A stretch of 64,000 nucleotides of DNA, from the NCBI GenBank assembly GCA_002148405.1, contig MUGG01000018.1:1-64000 (forward strand), read 5' to 3'. Below, one piece after another: positions 1 to 9,215 of this stretch (its first letter is position 1; every line of letters begins with the position of its first letter). Source of the DNA: Alkalinema sp. CACIAM 70d (GTDB lineage: Bacteria; Cyanobacteriota; Cyanobacteriia; Leptolyngbyales; Leptolyngbyaceae). Below the pieces are notes generated by a model. It ran no database searches, was not told the DNA's origin, and saw only the letters and a program-made list of their open reading frames with translations. Position numbers and translations under genes: made by a program.

Positions 1-150
1 AAACAACCAATCAGTCACGCTATCAACGGATTGACTTCTGGTTTCTGCTGCCGCAAGATTTGCACCACCACATAGTAGGGCGATCGCTAGCGTGGTATGG
101 GTAAGCATTTTATAAATCCGCCGAGTTGATTGCTGACGTAGAGATAACAT
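1..150 (-). CDS. Exported protein, N-terminal fragment (cut by window edge)
   Basis: Only the first 50 codons are inside the window; the rest lies beyond the left edge. The reading frame is open from an ATG at 150 to base 1. The translation has a basic N-terminus (two Arg, then Lys), a hydrophobic stretch (TTLAIALLCGGANLAAA) and an Ala-x-Ala-type end, so a Sec signal peptide with cleavage near residue 33 is likely. A second in-frame ATG (codon 15, base 108) sits directly before the hydrophobic core and would give a more usual signal length. Function cannot be judged from the fragment. It continues the run of exported proteins to its right on the same strand. Confidence 0.55.
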   Translation of the reverse strand, partial: MLSLRQQSTRRIYKMLTHTTLAIALLCGGANLAAAETRSQSVDSVTDWLF

Positions 151-246
151 AAAGCTTCCTAGAAAATCATTAGGACTACAATAATGTCAACGAATATAAG
201 AATGTAATTCATTCACACCCTGTCGGGGAACTGAAGCCTTTAGATT

Positions 247-1215
247 TTACTTCACTCCCCAATTGACAACCCCTAAGGCTGCTTTCTCCTGGCTATCTGT
301 TGCATTCCACGCACGATAAGGTCCGTAGGTCGTGACAGACAATTTTTTGCCACTACTGCGATCTTCAAAATACATTAAACAATAGCCATCACCACTACAG
401 GAATTGACCTCTGGAATTTCATCACAGACCGCTGCCGTTCCTCCGACATTTTCCTTACAGTCGGGACTTTGTAGCGGTATCCAACCCCGTTGTAAAAGTG
501 CCGATCGTAAATCCGCATAGGGCATATTTTTGTACAGGATTGCTTGCAGATCTGACTGAGTGTTGGGACTAGACGTAGGGACTGGGTTGGCTTTTGAGAT
601 AGCTTGCGAGTTTGCTTGTGAAGTCGATCGTAGATCCTGGGTCAACTGCCAGCAGCCATTCCGATGTTCAAAAATATAAGCCCCTGGCGCGCCATAGGTA
701 CGGCCAAAGCTTCCTTCTTCTCCATCATCCACCCACTCCGCCTTCACATAATCCACTCGGAAGGTATTGCGATCGACCTGCCAAAAGTCCGTTTTAACGC
801 GGGTATTTAATTGCTCTCTAGGGCTTAAATTCCGGGTCGTTGAATCGCGATACACGTAGCTCATGTCGATCTGGCCAATGCGAAAGTCATCATAGCGATC
901 CTTGGCAATGGTTTCAATTACGCGATCGGGGTTGTCATAGTCACGCACTTCTACTTCGTCAGCAGTGTAAGCATCCCGTACGGACTGTTGTTGAATGAAG
1001 TCCGAAACGAAACCTCTGCCATCATCACGGGCGCAAACGGTGGGGACGGGCTGGGCGCGATCGTTTCCAGTGCGACTAGCATCAGCAACTGGGGCCGTCT
1101 TTGCAGCGTCTTGCGCAGGTTGTTTCTCAACAGGAGCTGAAGCTGTCGTGGGATTAGCGCTACAGGCTCCTAGGAGAACAAATAGGGTTAAGGGGATTAG
1201 TTTTCTACAATTCAT
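247..1215 (-). CDS. Predicted lipoprotein, unknown function
   Basis: 322 residues. The N-terminus MNCRKLIPLTLFVLLGACS is a lipoprotein signal peptide with lipobox LGAC (Cys18), so the mature protein should be membrane-anchored outside the cytoplasm. A Ser/Thr/Ala/Pro-rich linker (about residues 19-60) follows, then a region rich in acidic and aromatic residues, a second low-complexity linker near 200-220, and a C-terminal module (about 225-322) with several cysteines (PDCKEN, AVCDE, NSCSGDGYCLMYF) that could form disulfides in the periplasm. I do not recognise the family. It is the leftmost complete member of a minus-strand cluster of lipoproteins and an exported TPR-CHAT protein. No clear Shine-Dalgarno precedes the ATG. 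Confidence 0.75.
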   Translation of the reverse strand: MNCRKLIPLTLFVLLGACSANPTTASAPVEKQPAQDAAKTAPVADASRTGNDRAQPVPTVCARDDGRGFVSDFIQQQSVRDAYTADEVEVRDYDNPDRVIETIAKDRYDDFRIGQIDMSYVYRDSTTRNLSPREQLNTRVKTDFWQVDRNTFRVDYVKAEWVDDGEEGSFGRTYGAPGAYIFEHRNGCWQLTQDLRSTSQANSQAISKANPVPTSSPNTQSDLQAILYKNMPYADLRSALLQRGWIPLQSPDCKENVGGTAAVCDEIPEVNSCSGDGYCLMYFEDRSSGKKLSVTTYGPYRAWNATDSQEKAALGVVNWGVK

Positions 1216-1248
1216 TAGTCTAGTAGCTCATTCACTAAATTTTGCAAC

Positions 1249-1312
1249 ACACAGTTGACTAGCAACACAGTTAACTAGCGACACAGTTAACTAGCGACAC
1301 AGTTAACTAGCA
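1249..1312. repeat. 16-bp tandem repeat, 4 copies
   Basis: Four adjacent copies of ACACAGTTAACTAGC(G/A); the first differs by one base (GTTGAC instead of GTTAAC). It lies in the 226-bp gap between the TPR-CHAT gene and the lipoprotein gene, 34 bp upstream of the lipoprotein start. Each unit contains the palindrome GTTAAC. Confidence 0.9.
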
Positions 1313-1441
1313 CTTAAAGTTTGTATCTGTAATTGCACCCTAACCTCAGCAACGCAAGATTTCATGATGCCCCCAGCTTCTATCTCCCAGTTATTATCAC
1401 TCATGCAATCCTATCTCTACGAATTACGCAACAGCTTGCGT

Positions 1442-4400
1442 TTACAATCGATCGCTTTCTCCCACCAGGGTAAAGGCAGCCCAGTCTCTGGGTTTGGGAT
1501 ATTGCTTCATCGTGTCCAACATTGTCTGCCGCAGGGCTTGGGCCTTATTGGGATTGGTGGTGAGATTGCGATAGAAATGGCTCATGAATACGCTAGTAGA
1601 CTGATCATTAACCGCCCACAGGGAAACTACCACGCTGGGAACCCCAGCCGCAATCAGCGATCGCGACAAGCCAATCACGCCATCGCCTTTAATATCTCCC
1701 CGGCCTGTGTCGCAGGCACTCAATACCGCTAAATGGGCCGTTAACTTGAGATCGAAAATTTCGCTGGAAGTTAAAAAGCCGTTGTCTGAGCCACTGGGTG
1801 CCAGGGCGATCGCCCCTGGAACTTTGTCTTTGTTTTGGTTGAGTAACCCATGGGTGGCCAAGTGGATAATCGAAGCCGATTTCATTTGATTGAGAACCGT
1901 GGATTTTGTGGCTTGCTCTCCGATCAGTGGTTGGGTGTTCAGCAATTTGGCAATGGCGATCGCCTCTTGACGGGCACCAGGCAAATCAGACAAGGGTTCA
2001 CCTTCAAAGATCGGCATCTTGGGATTACCAACCACTAAAGAGTTCCCGTTCACCTGAGCTTTTTTCGCTTGTTCACGGGTCAGTTGCAGGGTTTGGATGG
2101 AAGGTGCTGTGGAAATCGTGTGTTTTTCGATTAAGTAGCGTCCCTGCTCGTCTTTGAGCGCTGGAAAGGGCACGAAAAAGAGTTCGCCCTGGGGCAGGAA
2201 GGTGACTCGTTGATTGGGATCGGTTGGCAGGTCAGCCGCGATCGGGGCCACGAGGGCTTGATAGAGGCGTTGAAGGTCTGTTTCTGGCTGGGTGGTCGAT
2301 CGAGGTGTCGTTGGCGCAGTGGAAATCACCGCGATCGACCCTCGGCTCTCTGCCACCATTTGTTCGATCGGGGCCATTTTCGCCAATTTAGAAATCTGGA
2401 ATTTGATTTCTCCACTAGGTTTAATCACCCAAATATATAACTGCTCTGAGTCAATTAACGAATACTGAACTAATGTGGAATTTTGCGTTTTAGCAATTTG
2501 ACGAATTTCAGCCAACTTCAGAGGGGTAGGCAAGGTTTTAAAATCGGGAACTTGCCGACCCTTCATCCGCGCAAACAGGAGTTCTACCAGGACTTTTGCC
2601 CGTGCTTCTTCTGCAACTTCCAACGCCGCTTCAACGCGATTTTGCAGAATTAAAATCTTTTGGAGTTCTCGATAATCTGATGCCTGCAACTCCGCCATGT
2701 TAATTCTTTCAGCATCTGTTGCTGGTTTAGACGATGAACCATAGGCAACTGCAATTCTGAAGTCTTCATCGGAAGTCAAAATATCTCGAAATGCGGTTTC
2801 AGCTTGGGCAAGTTGATTATCCCGCAGAAAGGCATAGCCCAGCCTACGTCGAATTGCAATTTCAAAGCTACCAGAGCCAGATCCTTTTTTATTTTTCAGA
2901 TCTAATGCTTCTTCGTAAGCTTGAATCGCTTTTTGGTAATTCCCACTTTGTTGATAAGTATCGCCCAGATGCATCAATGACTCACGATACCCGTAAAGCA
3001 AACTGGGAGATAAATTAGACTTTCTCAAAGAATCTTCGTAGCGTTGCTGCCGTGTTCGATAAATTTCTAAGGCTGCTTGATGCTGCGCGATCGCCGTAGA
3101 AAACTCGCCACGGGCTGCATAGAGACGCCCCAGTAGGTGTAACGTTTCTGCTTCTACGGTTGTGTCTTGGTATTCACGGGTGATCATTAATCGCTGTTTT
3201 TGGCTATCGATCGCCTTTTGATGTTCTCCTAGCACACCATAGGTTCGGCCTAAGTTAGCCAAGGCAAGGGCTTCTCCCCAGCGGTTTTTAGCTTCTTGGG
3301 CAATTTTTAGCCCTTGTTGCGAGTATCGCAGCGCTTTAGTCGCTTGTTCGATCGACTCTGGAGATTGACTAAAATCAGTGGATAAGATTCCGCTTTTCCA
3401 GCGGTTGTTTTTCCGTTCATCTAGTGACTGATAGGATTTACCCAGTGCCGTCAGAATTCGACCTTCCGTCCAGCGATCGTTGACTTCACGGGCAAGCGTT
3501 AACCCTTGATTTAAAACTTCAAAGGCTTTTTCATTGCCTGCATGTTCATCGGCATAGCATTGACCTATCCCTGCTAAGGCACGGGCTTCACTCCCACGAT
3601 CGCGCAATTCGCGAAAAATCGGCAAACTGGGGGTATAGGCTTCTTCGATCGCCCTAGAACAATTGCTCTGCCACAACGCAAAAAAGTCTCCCATTTGCAG
3701 CAATGTATTAGCTTCTTGCGGACGATTTTTCAACTCGCGCCATAGTTTGAGGCTGCCTTGAAAGGCAGTATAGGCTTTACTGAAGTCTGAAGATTGATAA
3801 AATGTGCCTAAACGCCGGAGAACTTTGGCTTCATTGACTTTATCATTGGCCTCACGAGCAATCTTTAAACCTCGTTGGTAATATTCAAGAGCCTGATTGT
3901 TTTGGTTTTGTGCTCTATAGGCAATGCCAATGTTGATTAATGTATTAACAACTTCGCTTTGATTTTTTAATTCTGTTTGAATTTCTAAACTCTGCTGATG
4001 AAATTCAATTGATTTATTGTAATTCTTAAGATTGTGGTAAATAATTCCTAAACTGGATAATGCGTAGGCTTCTTCCTTGCGATTTTTGAGTTCGCGCATA
4101 ATGGCCAAACTCTTGTTACCATACTCGATCGCCTGATCAAAGTTGCCCTGTAGACGATAGATATCCGATAAGCCCCTCAAGGCTTGCCCCTCACCCAAAC
4201 GATGTTTAATTTCAATCGCGATCGCTAAACTTTGGTTTTCAAAGTCCAGTGCCTGAGTATATTTACCCAATCTAGTGTAGATATACCCTAAATTACCCAG
4301 CGATCGTCGTTCGCCATTGCGGTCTTTAACTTGACGGTAAAGCTCTAACGCCTGCTGTAAGGGTGGAATAGCTGCATCCAGTTGATCGTTTTCATAAAGC

Positions 4401-4567
4401 TGAATCCCTTGATTGAGTAAACGATCGGCTTCAGCTTTTTGTCCATCTACCGTTTGCGCGATGACTGGTGGGGTACCAAAAGGTTGAGCGATCGGTAATC
4501 CTCCATCCACTGCCACGATCGACAGGAAGGCCAATACAAAGTTGAGTGATTTAAATTTTACAGACAT
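1442..4567 (-). CDS. Exported TPR-repeat protein with C-terminal CHAT (caspase-like) domain
   Basis: About 1041 residues from ATG 4567; the frame can be extended two codons to a TTG at 4573. A signal peptide (FVLAFLSIVAVDGG, likely cleavage after AQT near residue 40) precedes a long array of TPR units (about residues 45-660) with the typical A-x-x-N/G-L-G-x-x-Y pattern. The C-terminal third is a CHAT domain (caspase HetF associated with TPRs): the catalytic His is in LATHG (about 908) and the catalytic Cys in LSACDTG (about 954), so both protease residues are present. The family cleaves proteins in several bacterial signalling and defence settings; the substrate here is unknown. Predicted export, with lipoprotein genes on both sides on the same strand, suggests an extracytoplasmic role (inference). 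Confidence 0.9.
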   Translation of the reverse strand: MSVKFKSLNFVLAFLSIVAVDGGLPIAQPFGTPPVIAQTVDGQKAEADRLLNQGIQLYENDQLDAAIPPLQQALELYRQVKDRNGERRSLGNLGYIYTRLGKYTQALDFENQSLAIAIEIKHRLGEGQALRGLSDIYRLQGNFDQAIEYGNKSLAIMRELKNRKEEAYALSSLGIIYHNLKNYNKSIEFHQQSLEIQTELKNQSEVVNTLINIGIAYRAQNQNNQALEYYQRGLKIAREANDKVNEAKVLRRLGTFYQSSDFSKAYTAFQGSLKLWRELKNRPQEANTLLQMGDFFALWQSNCSRAIEEAYTPSLPIFRELRDRGSEARALAGIGQCYADEHAGNEKAFEVLNQGLTLAREVNDRWTEGRILTALGKSYQSLDERKNNRWKSGILSTDFSQSPESIEQATKALRYSQQGLKIAQEAKNRWGEALALANLGRTYGVLGEHQKAIDSQKQRLMITREYQDTTVEAETLHLLGRLYAARGEFSTAIAQHQAALEIYRTRQQRYEDSLRKSNLSPSLLYGYRESLMHLGDTYQQSGNYQKAIQAYEEALDLKNKKGSGSGSFEIAIRRRLGYAFLRDNQLAQAETAFRDILTSDEDFRIAVAYGSSSKPATDAERINMAELQASDYRELQKILILQNRVEAALEVAEEARAKVLVELLFARMKGRQVPDFKTLPTPLKLAEIRQIAKTQNSTLVQYSLIDSEQLYIWVIKPSGEIKFQISKLAKMAPIEQMVAESRGSIAVISTAPTTPRSTTQPETDLQRLYQALVAPIAADLPTDPNQRVTFLPQGELFFVPFPALKDEQGRYLIEKHTISTAPSIQTLQLTREQAKKAQVNGNSLVVGNPKMPIFEGEPLSDLPGARQEAIAIAKLLNTQPLIGEQATKSTVLNQMKSASIIHLATHGLLNQNKDKVPGAIALAPSGSDNGFLTSSEIFDLKLTAHLAVLSACDTGRGDIKGDGVIGLSRSLIAAGVPSVVVSLWAVNDQSTSVFMSHFYRNLTTNPNKAQALRQTMLDTMKQYPKPRDWAAFTLVGESDRL

Positions 4568-4621
4568 GATCAAAACACCACTTCAAGTAACGAAAACAGG
4601 AACGATTTGTGATGAATAAAT

Positions 4622-5506
4622 TTAGTATTGTGTGGGCTGAAGTTTAACCCCTTGTAAGTTACTTGTGACCTTGCTCGCACAATTTACCGTCGCAGCAATC
4701 TTACCGTTGTTTTTCACACGCACCCCAGCCTCGATCTCAGATGTTTTAGACAATCGATCGACGCCCCAAAACACGCTGTAGGTTGTCTCCCCATTGGGTA
4801 CATCCACTGCGTAACTCATCCACCGTCCTACCCCCTTCCATTGCCAAGTCGAAGCCCGATCGCGCGGCACCTGTAGCGCTAATTCCGGCGTCTCATCAGG
4901 ACGACCAAAGGAATACTCGATCGTCGTATCAGTTTCATACAGCAAAATCTCTTTACCATTGTCCGTCAAACAGGAAAAGAGTAAGGCACGGTTCGCGCTG
5001 GATGGTGGCATGGGCTGAGTCGAGGCGCTAGCGGACTTCGTGACCCAACCCTTCTCAGAACAGCTGGCAATGCTCCCCTTAGGCTTCATGGACGCGAGAC
5101 ACCAATAAACCCGCCCATCGTAAACCACTCCCGCTTGCATTGCTTTCAATTCGTCGATCGATCGCCAAGGTTGTTCGCCACCCTCGGAATAATAACGATA
5201 GCGATCGCCCTGCACTTCCAATCCTTCATCGCTATGCCCCAACCAGTAGTTACCTTCAGAAATTTTAGTTGTGCGACTCTCAGCGTTGGCCCCTTGGGAA
5301 TTCTCTACCGTTGCTGAAGGGGATTCTTTCACGTTGCCATTTGAGTCCGTAGAGGTCGTTGGGGCTGGTGTGGAAGTGGTTTCTGAACTACCAGAATTAT
5401 TAGAACCTATCCCTGAACCACAACCCACCGCGATCAAACCAATGCAGCCAGCCAATAAAAGACTTGCAATACTGAAAGAATTAGATTTGGGAGTGTTGGG
5501 TGTCAT
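4622..5506 (-). CDS. Predicted lipoprotein, unknown function
   Basis: 294 residues from the ATG at 5506. The frame is open further upstream to 5596, but that extension lacks a signal sequence and overlaps the preceding gene, so the internal ATG is preferred. The start gives a lipoprotein signal (SIASLLLAGCIGLIAVGCGSG, lipobox AVGC). A Ser/Thr/Asn-rich linker follows, then a globular part with GNYWLGHSDEGLEV and scattered Cys. No family recognised. The gene is 48 bp upstream of the TPR-CHAT frame and 55 bp downstream of another lipoprotein gene, all on the minus strand, so co-transcription is plausible. Confidence 0.7.
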   Translation of the reverse strand: MTPNTPKSNSFSIASLLLAGCIGLIAVGCGSGIGSNNSGSSETTSTPAPTTSTDSNGNVKESPSATVENSQGANAESRTTKISEGNYWLGHSDEGLEVQGDRYRYYSEGGEQPWRSIDELKAMQAGVVYDGRVYWCLASMKPKGSIASCSEKGWVTKSASASTQPMPPSSANRALLFSCLTDNGKEILLYETDTTIEYSFGRPDETPELALQVPRDRASTWQWKGVGRWMSYAVDVPNGETTYSVFWGVDRLSKTSEIEAGVRVKNNGKIAATVNCASKVTSNLQGVKLQPTQY

Positions 5507-5561
5507 AGAGCCTGAGGTGATTTGGGCAGAATTCAACTTGAGAACATGAATCCAAACTCCT

Positions 5562-6116
5562 TCAAAACCAATCGAACTCGGTTTGAATTGCGCCATCCTG
5601 GTCAGTAGAAATTTGGATGATTGTCTGATCTTTCATCGAAACAAAGGCAAAGGGCCAATTTCCGTTGGCGGATTTCATCGCTACGTACAAAGGATAAAAA
5701 TAATCCTTCGTTTGACCTTGGGGATCATATGGGAAATTGACATAGAAAATGGGATAGGTACGATCGCTACACAATTGCACGGCAATAATCTCTACCCCTC
5801 GTTGAATCATCACATCTTTCGTCGGGTGCTCCCAGGTGCTCAAGTCCAGCCTTTCACACCCTTTGGAAAGGATCGGGAAGAGTTTCGTATGGGGCATATA
5901 GGGCAGCGCAACCTCCTGGAGTGACAGCTTTTGGGGTGAAGGTGTCTTGGTAGATTGGATTGCCGGAGACTGCGTTAGGGGTGCAGCCACGATCGTAGAG
6001 GACGAGTTGGACAATTCTGAACGAACACAACCTAGGGTCAGAAAACTTGTGCAACTGACAATGCTAGTGACTAAGATGAGTCGAATGATAGATTGAATGC
6101 TGAGTTGATGATTCAT
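5562..6116 (-). CDS. Predicted small lipoprotein, unknown function
   Basis: 184 residues from ATG 6116. A longer frame reaches 6242 but overlaps the upstream gene and has no signal sequence. The chosen start gives MNHQLSIQSIIRLILVTS followed by a hydrophobic core and lipobox LTLGC, then a Ser/Thr/Pro linker (to about residue 65) and a compact C-terminal domain with three Cys (CERL, QLCSDRTYPIFYV). The domain resembles no family I can name. Middle gene of three consecutive lipoproteins. Confidence 0.68.
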   Translation of the reverse strand: MNHQLSIQSIIRLILVTSIVSCTSFLTLGCVRSELSNSSSTIVAAPLTQSPAIQSTKTPSPQKLSLQEVALPYMPHTKLFPILSKGCERLDLSTWEHPTKDVMIQRGVEIIAVQLCSDRTYPIFYVNFPYDPQGQTKDYFYPLYVAMKSANGNWPFAFVSMKDQTIIQISTDQDGAIQTEFDWF

Positions 6117-6198
6117 ACAGAATAAAATTCTCTTGAATGGCAACTTACAGAGTTTTCCAGATCTGTTTGCTGGGAAAGCAATATTTGAGAGCCTGCAT

Positions 6199-7095
6199 CT
6201 AATCCCCCGGCAGTTCTGGAGCACTGCTGCGAACCTGCTCAATGTCGATCGCGTCGATCGGCTGTAGTTGACGGGATACCGTTAAAGTTTGGGTGCGGAT
6301 GAGTTCTTTGCCGCCCCCGTCTGGATTACCTCGGTACTCTTCAATAATTCGCTTTCCCGTTAAGAAATTGCGACTGTCCCGAATTTCATTGCCGTTAGCT
6401 CGATCGTAGGGATTGACATCTTCCCCAATCAGAACCAGTTGGCCAGAAGGTCGATCGATCCAGAAGCGATGCACAACTTGAACCGCATCTCGGCTACCTG
6501 CAATTTGCTTCACTAGCAAGACATCATCCTCAATTTCGATGCGGATATGGCCACCCTGATCAGTTCCCAATGGCCCAGCACATCCACCACACAAAAGCAA
6601 ATTCGGGGCATGGGCTAGCTGCTGCCAACCGGAAGAGGTCGCCAGTAAAACGATCAAATCAAACTGCCCATCCCGTGACAACTTCAGCACCGCATCTTGA
6701 CGACGATCGCCATTCAAATCCCCGGAAATTTGTTGCGCCACCTGCCAGCCTGCGGGAATGAACGCCTCGATCGTAGCTTGGGTCGGACTGGAAGAAGAGT
6801 CCTTCTGGGCAACGGTTTGGGTCGTCTGGTTAGCCTCTGGTGGAGTGGCGGCTTCAGGAGACTCCTGACTGTCTGAATTCGTAGATTGTGACGCTGGCGT
6901 ATCGCTGCTAGTCGCTTGGCGACTCAAATTCTTGGAACTATTGGACTGGGATACCGGAGTGGATTCTTGAGGATTAGAACTGACAGGTCCCCCACAGCCG
7001 ATCGTCAGCAGCCCTACCATGACCGCCCACAGCCCTCCTCGAACGATCGAACCCCCAGATTGCAACAACTCTAGTTTCGTCACTTCTACCGCCAT
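6199..7095 (-). CDS. Predicted lipoprotein with a VCBS/FG-GAP-like segment
   Basis: 298 residues from ATG 7095, which has a strong Shine-Dalgarno (GGGGAGGAAGGGA) directly upstream; the more distal ATG at 7110 lacks one. Signal peptide with lipobox TIGC, then a long Ser/Thr/Gln-rich linker to about residue 105. The folded part contains GDLNGDRRQDAVLKL, a calcium-loop-like pattern typical of VCBS/FG-GAP beta-propeller or alpha-integrin-type repeats, and a CGGC pair. Such proteins are usually surface or periplasmic binding proteins; the ligand is unknown. First gene of the minus-strand lipoprotein run. Confidence 0.72.
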   Translation of the reverse strand: MAVEVTKLELLQSGGSIVRGGLWAVMVGLLTIGCGGPVSSNPQESTPVSQSNSSKNLSRQATSSDTPASQSTNSDSQESPEAATPPEANQTTQTVAQKDSSSSPTQATIEAFIPAGWQVAQQISGDLNGDRRQDAVLKLSRDGQFDLIVLLATSSGWQQLAHAPNLLLCGGCAGPLGTDQGGHIRIEIEDDVLLVKQIAGSRDAVQVVHRFWIDRPSGQLVLIGEDVNPYDRANGNEIRDSRNFLTGKRIIEEYRGNPDGGGKELIRTQTLTVSRQLQPIDAIDIEQVRSSAPELPGD

Positions 7096-7414
7096 TCCCT
7101 TCCTCCCCATAACACTATCCCTCAGTGGCCCTAATTCGCAATTTGATACACCTTGATAGCGTGCTAATCCGGATTGATAGAAGCACGATCGGCAAAATCT
7201 TATAATTTAAGCGCTTAAACCTAGGGTTGAGCCGATTTTTCTCAATACTATGTTCTCAATATTACTAGTTTAAAGAAAAAATCTTCTCCCTAGAATCCGC
7301 TGAAATATAGCGCCTCTTACAGGAAGACTTATGCAGATGAAGGTTGTGTTGAAGAGACGCAGACTTAATGCATCATTCAGCGATGCTTCTAAGCTACCCT
7401 GTTGCAATGATATT
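7096..7414. other. Intergenic region with a 14-bp palindrome
   Basis: No convincing gene. A perfect palindrome TTTAAGCGCTTAAA lies at 7206-7219; on the minus strand a TATAAG hexamer follows it, about 100 bp before the lipoprotein start, so it could be an operator-promoter pair for the lipoprotein run (inference). A 45-codon plus-strand frame at 7331 with a weak AGGAAG runs into the regulator gene antisense and is not called. Confidence 0.35.
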
Positions 7415-8122
7415 CTAATCCTCCATCAGGTTGCCAAATCGGTAGCCTTTCCCATACACCGTGTGAATTAAAGAATCTTCACCGGGTGCTTCAATTTTGC
7501 GCCGCAGTAATCGGATTTGTGCAGCTAATGCATTGCTGGCAGGTTTTTCTTCCGTAGCCCAAAGATGTTGGGAAATTTGCTCATGGGTCAGCAGTTGGTT
7601 AGGTGACTCCATTAAGTAGGCTAGTAACTGCGTTTCTTTTTCAGACAGTTCGATCGACCGTCCATTGCGAGATGCCAATTGATTGAGCACATTGAGTTCC
7701 AAGCCATCTACGCTTAAGGTGGTTGGAGTCAACGGTGCCGCTGCAACAGGCTCCACGATCGCCGCAGGCCGTCTCAATAAAGCCCGCACCCGTGCCAATA
7801 GTTCTCGCAGTTCAAAGGGCTTGACTAAATAATCATCCGCCCCTGCATCCAAACCTTCGACCCGATCGTCGATCGTATCCTTCGCGGTCAGAAATAAAAC
7901 AGGCGTCACATCCCCGCGCGATCGCACATGCTGACAAATTTCTAACCCCGACTTCTGGGGCAACATCCAATCCAAAATCAGCAAATCATACTGCCCTTGC
8001 ATCGCCAGTCGATCGCCCCGATCGCCATCGTAGGCCACTTCGACCTGATAGCCTTCTTTTTCCAACATCCGACTCAGCGGTTCCGCCATTTCCGCTTCAT
8101 CATCTACCAGCAGAATTCTCAT
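7415..8122 (-). CDS. OmpR/PhoB-type two-component response regulator (RppA-like)
   Basis: 235 residues. An N-terminal receiver (1-118) has the acidic pair DDE (9-11), phosphoacceptor Asp in LILDWMLP (about 51), the Thr/Ser switch in LFLTAKD and the conserved Lys in YLVKPFELRELLARV. A linker with PVAAAPLTPTT leads to a winged-helix Trans_reg_C domain (about 135-232) ending HTVYGKGYRFG. It acts as a DNA-binding transcription regulator once phosphorylated. The DWMLP and GLDAGADDYLVKPF signatures resemble the cyanobacterial RppA/NrsR group, but no partner histidine kinase gene is adjacent, so the specific name is not assigned. It is divergent from hisG with only 46 bp between the starts. Confidence 0.9.
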   Translation of the reverse strand: MRILLVDDEAEMAEPLSRMLEKEGYQVEVAYDGDRGDRLAMQGQYDLLILDWMLPQKSGLEICQHVRSRGDVTPVLFLTAKDTIDDRVEGLDAGADDYLVKPFELRELLARVRALLRRPAAIVEPVAAAPLTPTTLSVDGLELNVLNQLASRNGRSIELSEKETQLLAYLMESPNQLLTHEQISQHLWATEEKPASNALAAQIRLLRRKIEAPGEDSLIHTVYGKGYRFGNLMED

Positions 8123-8168
8123 CTTAGGCTAGGATCATTTTCTATACCCTACACCCTAATTTCCCCCT

Positions 8169-8819
8169 ATGCTCACCATTGCGCTAGCGAAAGGCGAACT
8201 TCTCAAAGAGAGTATCCGACTGCTCAAATCTGTCGGCTTAGACTTTAGCGCTTTCCTAGAACCAGGATGCCGTCAACTGCAAATTGAGGATCCAACGGGA
8301 ACTGCCCGAGCTTTACTGGTGCGCAATGGCGATGTTCCTGTTTATGTGGAGTATGGTCAAGCGCAGTTGGGCATTGTGGGCTATGACGTTTTGCGGGAAC
8401 AAAATCCGAACGTCGCCCATGTGGTGGATCTCAAGTTTGGGGGCTGCCGCATGTCCGTCGCCGTCAAAAAAGACAGCCCCTACCGATCGCCCCTGGAATT
8501 ACCGATGCACGGGCGAGTGGCTTCCAAGTTCGTCCACTGTGCGCGGGAATATTTTGAGAGCCTAGACTTACCCGTGGAAATTGTCTATCTCCATGGCTCG
8601 GTAGAATTAGGTCCCATCACCGGAATGTCTGAGGCCATTGTTGACCTGGTAGCCACGGGCAATACCCTACGAGAAAATGGGCTGATCGAAATTGACACGC
8701 TATTTCAGACCACCGCCCGTCTGATTGCCTATCCGCTCAGCTATCGTCTCAATACAGACAACGTCCATGAATATATCGATCGCCTACGGGCACAAGTTGC
8801 TGAACCCGCGAAGGCATAG
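8169..8819 (+). CDS. hisG: ATP phosphoribosyltransferase, short form
   Basis: 216 residues. It catalyses the first step of histidine biosynthesis, joining ATP and PRPP to give phosphoribosyl-ATP. It starts [11 protein letters not shown], the usual start of the family, and contains GIVGYDVL, the GSVELGP loop and the PRPP-binding pattern [18 protein letters not shown] near residues 155-172. The length matches the short HisG_S form that lacks the C-terminal allosteric ACT-like domain and works with HisZ; no hisZ is in this window. The starts of this gene and the divergent regulator are 46 bp apart, so their promoters must overlap. Confidence 0.96.
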   Translation: MLTIALAKGELLKESIRLLKSVGLDFSAFLEPGCRQLQIEDPTGTARALLVRNGDVPVYVEYGQAQLGIVGYDVLREQNPNVAHVVDLKFGGCRMSVAVKKDSPYRSPLELPMHGRVASKFVHCAREYFESLDLPVEIVYLHGSVELGPITGMSEAIVDLVATGNTLRENGLIEIDTLFQTTARLIAYPLSYRLNTDNVHEYIDRLRAQVAEPAKA

Positions 8820-8900
8820 CTGAACTGGCTCGCGCAGGGAAAATAAGTGAATAGGCAATCTGTTCACCGACAAATCTACCAATTCAAGATCATGAATTAA

Positions 8901-9152
8901 TTAAGCGTAGACAGGACGATCGATCCAATTAACGGTTCGCAGCCACGGCCAAATTCCCGTTTGGCGGCGAATGACTACCCCTCGGCTACGGCGACTGACT
9001 ACTTTTTTCAACTCAGAAGTCGTAAAGCTGTAGCCGAGTTGATGAGAAATTTGAATGAATTCATCGGGAGATTGAACCGCTACAAACCTATCGCGCATCC
9101 CCTGATCTTGAGCAACTGCGCTAAGAAATCGAGTAGCACTTTTTACAGACAT
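8901..9152 (-). CDS. Nif11-family domain protein
   Basis: 83 residues from ATG 9152. The frame is open upstream to 9206, but TAGGAGAAC lies 8 bases before ATG 9152 and settles the start. Residues 1-52 (MSVKSATRFLSAVAQDQGMR, then SPDEFIQISHQLGYSFTTSEL) match the Nif11 helical domain, known from nitrogen-fixation-associated proteins and from leader peptides of some ribosomal natural products. The basic, Trp-containing tail (RRQTGIWPWLR) has no Gly-Gly processing site and no Cys core, so a peptide-precursor role is not supported. A small frame-broken ORF lies 63 bp upstream on the same strand. Confidence 0.75.
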   Translation of the reverse strand: MSVKSATRFLSAVAQDQGMRDRFVAVQSPDEFIQISHQLGYSFTTSELKKVVSRRSRGVVIRRQTGIWPWLRTVNWIDRPVYA

Positions 9153-9215
9153 TTGACTAAGTTCTCCTATGATAGGTACCGGGTAATGAAGGGACAAATT
9201 CCCCAAAATACCGAA

